7,472 bases of DNA, taken from the NCBI GenBank assembly GCA_021779635.1, contig JAJYAH010000331.1, forward strand, positions 1-7,472, given 5' to 3'. A program made the translations under genes and the position numbers. Every line of letters starts with the position of its first letter. Position 1 is the first letter of the stretch. This DNA comes from Pseudomonadota bacterium (GTDB lineage Bacteria; Pseudomonadota; Alphaproteobacteria; Rhizobiales; Xanthobacteraceae). Of the stretch, positions 1-5,796 are shown piece by piece. A model generated the notes under the pieces. That model worked only from the letters and a program-made list of their open reading frames with translations. It did no database searches and was not told where the DNA came from.

Positions 1-132
1 AAAGCCGCGGCGCCGCCAAAGCAACAGCCGAAGATCCTCCGAAACCCGATCAACGCGAGCCCGGGAGCGCCGCGACGGCGTCCCGCGCCAGTCATTCAGC
101 CAAATTCGCGGTTTTTGGAGGTGTCCAACTGA
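1..132 (+). other. 3' end of an unrecognised reading frame, cut by the window edge
   Basis: Frame 1 is open from the first base to a TGA at 130-132, giving about 43 residues rich in Ala, Pro, Arg and Gln. No family motif is visible. The frame of the recombinase remnant next to it (codons starting at positions divisible by 3) is also open back to base 3, so the two frames overlap and it is unclear which one is real here. Upstream neighbours of such recombinases are often small DUF2924 or DUF3489 proteins, but this tail does not resemble what I know of them. Low-complexity composition means this could be chance in GC-rich DNA. Confidence 0.2.
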
Positions 133-506
133 CGATTCTCTCGCATCCGAATCTGCCGGAACGCTACCGGCGCAAGGTCCAGCAGCTCGAGGCGATCCTC
201 GAGGGGCAGGACCGGGCGAAGGCGATGGACCTCATCCGCTCGATGATCGAACGGGTCGAGCTTCGCCCTCGCGTGGAAGCCAAGGGTCTCGACGCCATTC
301 TTCACGGCGATCTCGCGGCGATTCTTGCGGCCTGCGCGGCGGCTCAAAAAGAAAACGCCCCGGATCGTGTGATCGCGGGGCGTCGACTGTCGGTGGTTGC
401 GGGGGCAGGATTTGCTCTTAACTTGCGGTTCGAGAAACAGCATCGGCAGACGCTGGCTTTGCTCACCGCCGGCGATCGCAGCGGACTATTTCGTGCTGTA
501 GCATAG
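129..506 (+). pseudogene. Large serine recombinase, C-terminal remnant
   Basis: The frame encodes the C-terminal portion of a large serine recombinase/invertase: a segment reading SHPNLPERYRRKV, a helical stretch ending IRSMIERVELRP, then LHGDLAAIL-type text (here ILHGDLAAILAAC) and a VVAGAGFAL segment near the end. This order (HPN..YR.KV, then a coiled helix, then 'L.GDLAAIL', then 'VVAGA') is familiar from the C-termini of alphaproteobacterial recombinases, which move or integrate DNA elements. The catalytic resolvase domain and zinc ribbon are not in the window. The sequence just upstream in the same frame (3-128) does not look like recombinase, and there is no ATG/GTG with a convincing ribosome site; a GGAGGTG at 117-123 precedes only a CTG. 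It is therefore either a decayed remnant or a gene cut by a frameshift near 110-130. The last ~25 residues also look unlike the family and may be a read-on tail. Confidence 0.6.
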
Positions 507-620
507 CTTGGGCGCGCTTCCGGGCGATCGCATCGAGGGCCAAATGGCAGCTGTGACAGCACCATTAATACCGATTGTCCCCACCGGCGGACCTCAAATG
601 CCCAACTCTGGTCGTCCTGG

Positions 621-974
621 CTATGCCTCAGCTTCCCGTTTGAGCGAATAACTGGTGCTGCGACCGCCGCCTTCATCCTTGACGAGGATTCCCCGTTGCA
701 CCAGATCGGTGATGTCGCGGAGCGCGGTATCGGGCGAGACCTTCGTGAGTTTTGCCCATTTCGATGAGGTCAGCTTGCCTTCAAACCCGTCCAGGAGACG
801 GTTGATCATCGCGCGCTGCCGGTCTGCCAGCGGCAGATCGGCGATTTCGCTCCAGAAACGAGCCTTCCGAAGAACGGCGGCAAGGATTTGCCCTGCGCCG
901 TCAAAAGCACGATCAAGGCATGCGGACAGCCCATCAGGACACCGCCAAGAGAAGGCAAGGGCAGACTTGGAGCT
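621..974 (-). pseudogene. Fic-family protein, C-terminal winged-helix remnant
   Basis: Translating the - strand from 974 to a TAG at 621-623 gives about 117 residues that match the C-terminal third of Fic (filamentation induced by cAMP) proteins. The match includes CLDRAFDGA, LRKARFW, then a winged helix-turn-helix with SSKWAKLT, TALRDITDL and GGGRSTSYSL. Family members place this after the AMP-transferase Fic core (HPFxxGNGR), which is absent. An in-frame TAA lies immediately upstream at 975-977, and recognisable homology fades around 930, so this is a 5'-truncated relic. An internal ATG at 807-809 could give a 62-residue DNA-binding peptide, but it has no clear ribosome site. It lies downstream of, and in the same direction as, the six-gene block, and probably marks an old recombination edge. 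Confidence 0.7.
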
Positions 975-1068
975 TTACGCTCATCTCGGTGATGAGGACC
1001 GATCTTGCCATTTCTGAAAGTGGGCATCCTTTGCGGCCAAACCGTAAGGCTGGACCTTCACACGAAAG

Positions 1069-1668
1069 TTAGTAAGTGTTGCCAAGTCTCGCGAGGCGCT
1101 GAACATCTTCATCGTCGGCAGCCCGCGACGGCGTCGGCCGGACATTCCCGAAGTATTTGCGCTCAACACCACCATATGGCGACGGGCCTTCGATCTTGGT
1201 CAGACGCATCTGAAACATCTTCGCGCCGACGATCAGTTCGATCGGATTGTTGCCCTGGTTGAAAAGCTCGATTGAGAAGCACCCTCGATAACCCGGCTGG
1301 ATCATCGTGTTCACGGCGATGCCCAATCGAGTATAGCTGCTGCGCGTCAGAACGTCGGCGTAGGTATCGACGGGTAACGCAACAAATTCCAGGGTCGTCG
1401 TCAGGACCACTTGGTCGGGATACAGAATAAAACGTTCGCCGAGTTCACGCCGTGTGGGCTGGAAATAAGAGCCTACGGACCTAAAGCCTGCGTCCCCGCG
1501 CGACACGCCTATGAACGGCCGGCGCGTCACTATCGAGACTAGGAAATCGTAGCCCAGACGGAGATCAACCGTGACCTCGCCGATCTGCGCCTTGTCGAGA
1601 AGGGGCTCGATCCACAGCCCATTGGGGCCAGGCTTTTCGAAGCGCTCGAGGATATCTCTGCGCCTCAT
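1069..1668 (-). CDS. dCTP deaminase / dUTPase-family protein (Dcd-like)
   Basis: A 199-residue protein of the dCTP deaminase/dUTPase fold; E. coli Dcd is 193 residues. Visible signatures are a TVDLRLG strand near residues 33-39, the RSSYTRLG motif at 109-116 (Ser110 and Arg114 align with E. coli S111 and R115), QPGYRG at 124-129, and SIELFNQGN at 132-140. There Glu134 aligns with the catalytic general base E138. A KYFGNVRPTPSR tail (171-182) matches the phosphate-covering C-terminus. The family deaminates dCTP to dUTP and/or cleaves dUTP. Compared with E. coli Dcd, three residues are missing in the base-recognition loop between RLG and PG, so substrate specificity is uncertain. The ATG at 1668 overlaps the upstream protease stop by 4 nt (ATGA), which argues against a GTG at 1683 and indicates translational coupling. 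Stand-alone dCTP deaminases of this family are known antiphage proteins that deplete nucleotides. Here it sits with a protease and a ubiquitin-like operon, which fits a defence role better than housekeeping metabolism. Confidence 0.8.
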   Translation of the reverse strand: MRRRDILERFEKPGPNGLWIEPLLDKAQIGEVTVDLRLGYDFLVSIVTRRPFIGVSRGDAGFRSVGSYFQPTRRELGERFILYPDQVVLTTTLEFVALPVDTYADVLTRSSYTRLGIAVNTMIQPGYRGCFSIELFNQGNNPIELIVGAKMFQMRLTKIEGPSPYGGVERKYFGNVRPTPSRAADDEDVQRLARLGNTY

Positions 1669-2708
1669 CGAGCTTCCGCCCACAGCTGGCGCACTGAAGC
1701 GTTACGGATGGATTTCTCAGCGAGGTCGTTGACGATCTTCGTTAACTCTAACGGCTTGCCTCCATTGGTCCATGGCGCGCCCTGACCATCCAGAGCCTTA
1801 GCGAGATAGGACCAGCCTGCGGGGAATATTCCGTGTAGCTGTTGCTCTCCAACCAGGACGTGGGGTCGAATGTCGTCAAAGGCTGGCTCGATATCCGGAA
1901 TTTCAAACCGTTTCCCTAGTGGCGGAAACCCGCGCGACTTCAATGCTTCCTGGAATGCAGACAGAAAGTCTGTCTCTTCCCCAGCGAGGAAGGACCGAAT
2001 AACCTCCAGCCTCTTGCTGGTCGCAGGGTGAGTTTCACTGATCCCGGCATCCGGACTGATTGAATGCAACATATCCCCGATGGCCGCGCCGACATAACAG
2101 GCGGCGAACAGGTCGGCGAAATGCTCGCGCCGATGACAGACGATGTTGACGTGGAACTTCTCGGGGATCTGCTCAGGGATCGGGTCAAGCAGCAGAGTTG
2201 AGGCCGTGATCTCGCCAGTCACATCAACGAAGTGGCCCAGTTCGTGGTAAAGCGCGCAGCAAAAGAGCGGCATGTCCTTGTAGAGGCGGGGCACGCCGAT
2301 AAAGACGAGGCGACTGTCCGGCAGCGGCTTCTCATAACGGGTGATCATTGTCCGGACGAATTCCCAGGGGTCACCGATCTTGAGGTGGAAATCCTTCTCG
2401 TCGGTGAGTGCGGTGGTCACTAGGCATTTGAATGGCAGCCACTGGGCGATAGCGAACCGTAGACAGTATTCGATCTCGTAGGGCGATTCTTTGGTCGTTG
2501 AGCCCTGCAGGTATCGGTGAGTGAGCCACACCTTATCGGCAAGGGCGCGGACGACGGTGTCGTCGTACCGGGGGGAAGCGTTGAGGACGTGGTCGACAAC
2601 ATCGACGAGCGCGTACGTATGTGCCTCAAGGCCCTTGTTGAAATACGGCGACCTTGAGAGTTGGGACAGGCTTTCCAGAAGGAGACTGAGGTCAGTCTGC
2701 GGATGCAA
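1665..2708 (-). CDS. Predicted zinc metallopeptidase (gluzincin, M48-like)
   Basis: A 347-residue soluble protein with no obvious signal peptide or membrane helix. Three motifs mark a gluzincin: YHELGH (zinc ligands His155 and His159, catalytic Glu156), REHFADLFA (Glu195 as likely third ligand, Asp199 supporting) and ETHPATSKR (225-233), which resembles the THP..R segment of M48 peptidases. The N-terminal ~140 residues are mainly helical and unrecognised; the C-terminal ~100 residues are also unassigned. The substrate is unknown. The frame extends to a TTG at 2744, but that has no ribosome site; the TTG at 2708 is preceded by GGAG seven nt upstream, so I use it. This start overlaps the 109-codon gene by 17 nt. 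The stop overlaps the Dcd-like gene by 4 nt, so protease and nucleotide enzyme are probably made together. It could cleave and activate a partner, possibly Dcd or the small helical protein, but that is inference. Confidence 0.75.
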   Translation of the reverse strand: MHPQTDLSLLLESLSQLSRSPYFNKGLEAHTYALVDVVDHVLNASPRYDDTVVRALADKVWLTHRYLQGSTTKESPYEIEYCLRFAIAQWLPFKCLVTTALTDEKDFHLKIGDPWEFVRTMITRYEKPLPDSRLVFIGVPRLYKDMPLFCCALYHELGHFVDVTGEITASTLLLDPIPEQIPEKFHVNIVCHRREHFADLFAACYVGAAIGDMLHSISPDAGISETHPATSKRLEVIRSFLAGEETDFLSAFQEALKSRGFPPLGKRFEIPDIEPAFDDIRPHVLVGEQQLHGIFPAGWSYLAKALDGQGAPWTNGGKPLELTKIVNDLAEKSIRNASVRQLWAEAR

Positions 2709-3021
2709 TGTCGGGCTCCAGGCTTCGGAGCACTTTATGCGCAATTTCCGGGCTCACGTCCGTGATTCGCTGAATACCTGAGAGCGCATCATTGAGACCT
2801 GCAACCATCTTGAGGTCATTGGCCAGATGCACAGCTTGGGGAATGACGTCAGGCGAGATCGATTTCGGGTTTGCCAGCAGCAATCGAGCTTGCTGCAGGA
2901 CGCTGTCGAAATGCGCGCATAGGGGCTCAGGAAGGTCGTTGTTTCCGCGATCAATCAAGAGAAGAGCAAGGCGGAAGAATTCGAGTCTGCGGTCGCTCTC
3001 TGTCGGCATCGCCGCAAACAT
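2692..3021 (-). CDS. Small helical protein of unknown function
   Basis: A 109-residue protein that I do not recognise. It has no cysteine cluster, transmembrane segment or signal peptide; composition and spacing suggest an all-helical fold (RRLEFFRLALLLIDR near 11-25, then VLQQARLLLAN near 41-51). The ATG at 3021 has GGAG seven nt upstream (3029-3032), a good start. It is the first gene of the downstream trio, 86 bp after the DUF6527 gene. Its end overlaps the preferred protease start by 17 nt, so the two are probably coupled in translation. Possible roles are a regulatory or inhibitory subunit, an adaptor, or a substrate of the protease; the sequence does not choose between them. Confidence 0.7.
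   Translation of the reverse strand: MFAAMPTESDRRLEFFRLALLLIDRGNNDLPEPLCAHFDSVLQQARLLLANPKSISPDVIPQAVHLANDLKMVAGLNDALSGIQRITDVSPEIAHKVLRSLEPDIASAD
2716..2719 (-). promoter_or_regulatory. Ribosome binding site deciding the TTG start of the metallopeptidase
   Basis: GGAG on the - strand, 7 nt before the TTG at 2706-2708. The longer alternative TTG at 2744 lacks any purine-rich site at proper spacing, so translation most likely starts at 2708 inside the end of the preceding gene. Confidence 0.55.
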
Positions 3022-3028
3022 GCTTTCG

Positions 3029-3032
3029 CTCC
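3029..3032 (-). promoter_or_regulatory. Ribosome binding site of the small helical protein gene
   Basis: GGAG on the - strand, 7 nt before the ATG at 3019-3021. It supports this start and independent translation initiation for the downstream trio. Confidence 0.55.
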
Positions 3033-3052
3033 AATCCCGCCGAATGAAGTTG

Positions 3053-3081
3053 ATTATGACTCAGCGGAGTCAAGAGCGAAA
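3053..3081 (-). promoter_or_regulatory. Possible promoter with palindromic operator for the downstream trio
   Basis: On the - strand a CATAAT (3053-3058) lies 17 bp after TTTCGC (3076-3081), a weak -35 with an acceptable -10. The spacer carries a perfect inverted repeat at 3057-3072 (TGACTC, 4-nt centre, GAGTCA). Transcription would start near 3046, about 25 nt before the ATG at 3021. A dimeric regulator bound at the palindrome would block polymerase. The -35 is poor, so the promoter may be weak or need activation, or the trio may simply be read through from the ubiquitin-like operon. Confidence 0.4.
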
Positions 3082-3107
3082 TTGTTTTTTTTACGAAACA
3101 GGCACCT

Positions 3108-3464
3108 TTAATTTCTGCCTGAGTCCATACACCACTCCACGACGCCTTTTCGCAGCCAGAAGTGGCACTTGCATCCGTCTGTACGGCGGACCGAAGGTGA
3201 GAGTGTTGGTCGTCCCCACCAATCGGTAGCGACCGACCAGCGCGGACGGCGCGCCTGGCTCAAAGAAAGGAGCAATGGCGTCCCGCACTTCGAGGGACAG
3301 GACATTGTCACCCATTTCGGCGAACGTCTGTCACCGACAATAACCAAGATACCGGGTGCCAGATCTTGGGGTGACGGCATATCGGCTGCCCAATGAACTC
3401 GAAAGTCAGGCTTTGGCCGCAGTCCAGCCCAGGTGAGGATCGCATCGAGAGTTCGGCCCAGCAT
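3108..3464 (-). CDS. DUF6527-type zinc-binding protein of the ubiquitin-like operon
   Basis: A 118-residue protein. The second half carries the hallmark pattern: CPSKCG (Cys56, Cys60), a LLLSLSQARRPRW strand pair, GRPTLSPSVRR (84-94), GCKCHFWLR (Cys98, Cys100, His101) and WC (Cys112). The spaced Cys/His residues are likely ligands of one zinc ion. DUF6527 proteins are known companions of bacterial E1/E2/multi-ubiquitin gene sets; their biochemical role is not something I can assign from sequence. The ATG at 3464 shares one base with the TGA of the E1 gene (TGATG) and has GGAG nine nt upstream (3474-3477). This is better than the longer frame starting at 3536 inside the E1 gene. Confidence 0.75.
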   Translation of the reverse strand: MLGRTLDAILTWAGLRPKPDFRVHWAADMPSPQDLAPGILVIVGDRRSPKWVTMSCPSKCGTPLLLSLSQARRPRWSVATDWWGRPTLSPSVRRTDGCKCHFWLRKGVVEWCMDSGRN

Positions 3465-4876
3465 CAGCCCACCCTCCCCAGGAATGGGGACACGTCCCCC
3501 GCACCGACGATCTTGGGCGAGCCGCAAACCCGGCATGGCTGACGAGCGGCGCCGGGCCGGAAGTCCTCCACCTGTTCGAACTTGCGAACCCGGTTCGCAA
3601 TGGCCCCCTTCGGTCCCCTAAATTGCTGGAGGCGTTGGATCATCTCCTCGATTGCCATGGTCGCAACCGAAGTAGTGAAGGACACCACAGCGGGTGCCGG
3701 GTTTCCTTCACCACGCACGTAAGCTTCCGCCTTACGTCGATCGAACTCCGCGGGATCGCTCCGTCGAAGCGCCTCTTCGGCGGCGATAACCGGGCTCACA
3801 ACACGACGGCAGATTAGGCAGGACGCGCCAGGTTCTATGACCGTAACGCGTCCGTCGCCTTCCAGCACCCGGTCGCCGTGGCGTTCGACAACCCGCAGTG
3901 CGAGGCCAAGATCAATGACGGGGATCAGGTAGTAGTAAGCAAGTCGGTTGAGCAGGACCCGACCGTCGTGATCGTCCGTGCAGCCGAAGATCAGATCCAT
4001 CGACTTCAGAACGCCGCGGCAATCAGCGGCGCCGATCCAGGTGTCGACGGTCACGATTTGAGTTCCCAGCCCCATACGCTCGATCTCGCGCTTGGCGATG
4101 TCGACCTTCTTGGCGCCATCGACCGCATCGGCGTGAGTTGCGCCATAGAGGCGATTCAGGTTGGAGAGCTCGACCTTGTCCGGATCGAAGATTGCCAGGT
4201 GGCCAACGCCCATACGACCCAGCTGTTGGATCAACGGGCTTCCCGTTCCCCCGGCGCCGACGACACCAATTCGCAACGACTTCATCGTGCGGTTGAAGGC
4301 CGGGCCAAGCGCGAGGCCTTGGCGATCCATCGCCGGATCCGCGACGTCCGTTTCGCCGCCGCGACGGTGAAACGTCCAGTTCGAACTTACGGACCGGATG
4401 ACGTCGAGATCGATATAGTCGTGCGGCGAGGTCCAAACCCGCCCCAGAATTTCTCCGCTGCCGCTGAACAACAAACTGACGACTAGGGCCGCCTCGCCAT
4501 TCCTGTTGTAAGCGAGCTTTGCCAGGTCGGCTTCGTTGTGGTCGTCCTGCTTCGAAAAGTGCGCGGGCCCCTTCGGATGTGAATGAGCGATGCCAACCTG
4601 GTGGCCGGCGCGTTCGGCTTCGGCTAGGAGCCTGACGAACCGGTCGGTCTTCCAGGTGATGTGGTGATCGTCGGACGAAGTGATCTCGGCGGGCCCGATC
4701 GGCAGCACATCCTTGATCAGAAGCCGCAGGCGGGAGCCGCCGTGGAACGGATCCGCGGCTATGCGGGAGACGCCGAAGATGACGTAGGCGGCGTGCTCCT
4801 TGCTGTCAGGGCGGAGAAGCTCGGCCTTCAGGAGGCGCAGGTGCGCCTCCTGGGCCGCGAGGTCAGCCTGGCTCAT
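3464..4876 (-). CDS. JAB (JAMM) deubiquitinase-E1 (ThiF-type) fusion protein
   Basis: A 470-residue fusion. Residues ~25-155 form a JAB/JAMM metalloprotease domain with HSHP (His98, His100) followed by SKQD (Ser108, Asp111), the standard zinc motif; Glu27 is the likely catalytic glutamate. Residues ~195-420 form a ThiF/MoeB-like adenylating domain. It has GAGGTGS at 207-213, DPDKVELSNLNR at 231-242 and GAKKVDIAK at 254-262, all of which bind ATP and the ubiquitin-like C-terminus. CLIC (353-356) and CRVC (448-451) should hold the structural zinc found in this family. No other cysteine lies near the usual catalytic crossover loop; the remaining ones are Cys286 and Cys299. One polypeptide thus carries tag activation and tag processing or removal. 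The ATG at 4876 overlaps the stop of the Ubl-E2 gene by 4 nt and has GGAG eight nt upstream (4885-4888), which rules against the longer frame to 4945. Confidence 0.88.
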   Translation of the reverse strand: MSQADLAAQEAHLRLLKAELLRPDSKEHAAYVIFGVSRIAADPFHGGSRLRLLIKDVLPIGPAEITSSDDHHITWKTDRFVRLLAEAERAGHQVGIAHSHPKGPAHFSKQDDHNEADLAKLAYNRNGEAALVVSLLFSGSGEILGRVWTSPHDYIDLDVIRSVSSNWTFHRRGGETDVADPAMDRQGLALGPAFNRTMKSLRIGVVGAGGTGSPLIQQLGRMGVGHLAIFDPDKVELSNLNRLYGATHADAVDGAKKVDIAKREIERMGLGTQIVTVDTWIGAADCRGVLKSMDLIFGCTDDHDGRVLLNRLAYYYLIPVIDLGLALRVVERHGDRVLEGDGRVTVIEPGASCLICRRVVSPVIAAEEALRRSDPAEFDRRKAEAYVRGEGNPAPAVVSFTTSVATMAIEEMIQRLQQFRGPKGAIANRVRKFEQVEDFRPGAARQPCRVCGSPKIVGAGDVSPFLGRVG

Positions 4877-5742
4877 GCGGCAATCTCCAGGGCACGTTCG
4901 ACCCGACGCACCATGGTCCAGATGCCATCGACGCCCGGCCGCCATTCGTTGTTGTGGCGGGACCAGCGCTGCCAGGTCTGCCCGCCGAAGGCGTGTGGCA
5001 CATCAGCCGCCTTGGGGTACTGGTTGCTGAGGACCAGCCTGACCCAGGGCAACAAGTAGAACATGTCCGGGGCACAGTCGGGATACGCCGGCGGGAGCAT
5101 GATAAGGACATCAGCGGCACCGTTGTCGAACCGGCCTTTCGGCAGGCTCCAGCCCTTCAGGACGATCGCCTTGGCGCCGGCCTCTGAACGTTCCTCGAAG
5201 ACGATCCCGCAGCTGTTCAGGTATTCGCGGTCCTCTGGCGGCAAGACCAACTCGCCGGAGCCCTCGGTCGTGGTGTCGATGCCGGTGAAAAACCGCTCGA
5301 CGCCCTGCGCTTCGAGATTCACCCGCTCGGTGTTGCCGATCAGGCGATCGTCACCCACCCGTTGAGCCAACCACACACCATAGGTCGCCGGATCGACTCC
5401 GGCCAGCTTCTTGAGCTGCAGGCCGGTGATGAAAGGCAGGCCCCATTCGAAACGGCGGCCGTCCAGCGTGAAGCGGAAGGACCGGTCGCTCTTGAAGGTG
5501 ACGAAACGCTCCAGGCCTTCACGCCGCAGATCGACGCTTTCGTCGAGGCGGATTTCCTCGAGCTGCCCGTCATTGAGGCATTGAAAGCTCAGATGCTCGT
5601 CGGTCGGGAAGAGCCGAGCGACCTCGAGTATCTGCTGGCCGGTTACGATGGGGTCGCGGAACCGGTATGCGGCATCATTGATAATCACCTGATACCCGGG
5701 ACTGCCGGCGTGGAGGTCGGGAAGGACAGTTTGGTCGGTCAT
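4873..5742 (-). CDS. Tandem ubiquitin-like (multi-ubiquitin) domains fused to a prokaryotic E2
   Basis: A 289-residue protein. Residues ~15-85 and ~87-155 are two related beta-grasp units, each opening with a strand (YQVIIND; FRFTLDG) and ending in a similar strand (LERFVTF; VERFFTG). They match the multi-ubiquitin pattern. A short linker reading TTTEGSGEL (157-165) leads into an E2-like domain (~165-289) of the Prok-E2_E type. That domain shows LPPED, GWSLPKGRF, VLIMLPPAYPDCAPDMF, GGQTWQRWSRH (252-263) and GVDGIWTMV. No cysteine occupies the usual E2 active-site position; Cys223 in YPDC is the only one nearby. The ATG at 5742 has GGAG eight nt upstream, better than the GTG at 5766. It is the first gene of the - strand operon and is coupled to the JAB-E1 gene by an ATGA overlap. 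It probably supplies both the tag and its transfer domain. Confidence 0.82.
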   Translation of the reverse strand: MTDQTVLPDLHAGSPGYQVIINDAAYRFRDPIVTGQQILEVARLFPTDEHLSFQCLNDGQLEEIRLDESVDLRREGLERFVTFKSDRSFRFTLDGRRFEWGLPFITGLQLKKLAGVDPATYGVWLAQRVGDDRLIGNTERVNLEAQGVERFFTGIDTTTEGSGELVLPPEDREYLNSCGIVFEERSEAGAKAIVLKGWSLPKGRFDNGAADVLIMLPPAYPDCAPDMFYLLPWVRLVLSNQYPKAADVPHAFGGQTWQRWSRHNNEWRPGVDGIWTMVRRVERALEIAA

Positions 5743-5750
5743 TTTTTTAT

Positions 5751-5754
5751 CTCC
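5751..5754 (-). promoter_or_regulatory. Ribosome binding site deciding the start of the Ubl-E2 gene
   Basis: GGAG on the - strand followed by an 8-nt A-rich spacer and ATG (5740-5742). The in-frame GTG eight codons upstream (5764-5766) has no comparable site and would place the GGAG inside the coding region. Confidence 0.65.
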
Positions 5755-5796
5755 ATCGGCCAGCACCAGGATGGCGCCGCCGTTGGATACATAATT

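Noticed and set aside
655..1017. + strand open frame of 120 codons
   Set aside because: Antisense to the recognisable Fic C-terminus; low-complexity Arg/Ser-rich translation typical of a shadow.
806..1027. - strand open frame of 73 codons upstream of the Fic relic
   Set aside because: It overlaps the Fic relic in another frame, shows no motif and has no ribosome site; nothing supports it as a gene.
1069..1668. Housekeeping dcd or dut gene
   Set aside because: It is translationally coupled to a metalloprotease in an accessory region and has a diverged nucleotide loop, so a chromosomal housekeeping role is unlikely.
3084..3092. Run of eight T on the + strand between the two gene blocks, as a terminator
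   Set aside because: No GC-rich stem precedes it on the + strand, and on the - strand, where the genes run, it reads as A's; it cannot be an intrinsic terminator for them.
3878..4486. Long + strand open frame (202 codons) opposite the JAB-E1 gene
   Set aside because: It is antisense to clear E1/JAB motifs, has no recognisable domain, and is a typical shadow frame in GC-rich coding DNA.
3108..5742. Type II CBASS or Bil operon
   Set aside because: No CD-NTase or CBASS effector is present, and the Ubl, E2, JAB and E1 parts are arranged as two fusions plus DUF6527 instead of four separate Bil genes; the multi-ubiquitin/6E type fits better.
5764..5766. GTG start for the Ubl-E2 gene eight codons upstream
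   Set aside because: The ATG at 5742 has a well-spaced GGAG and the GTG has none.
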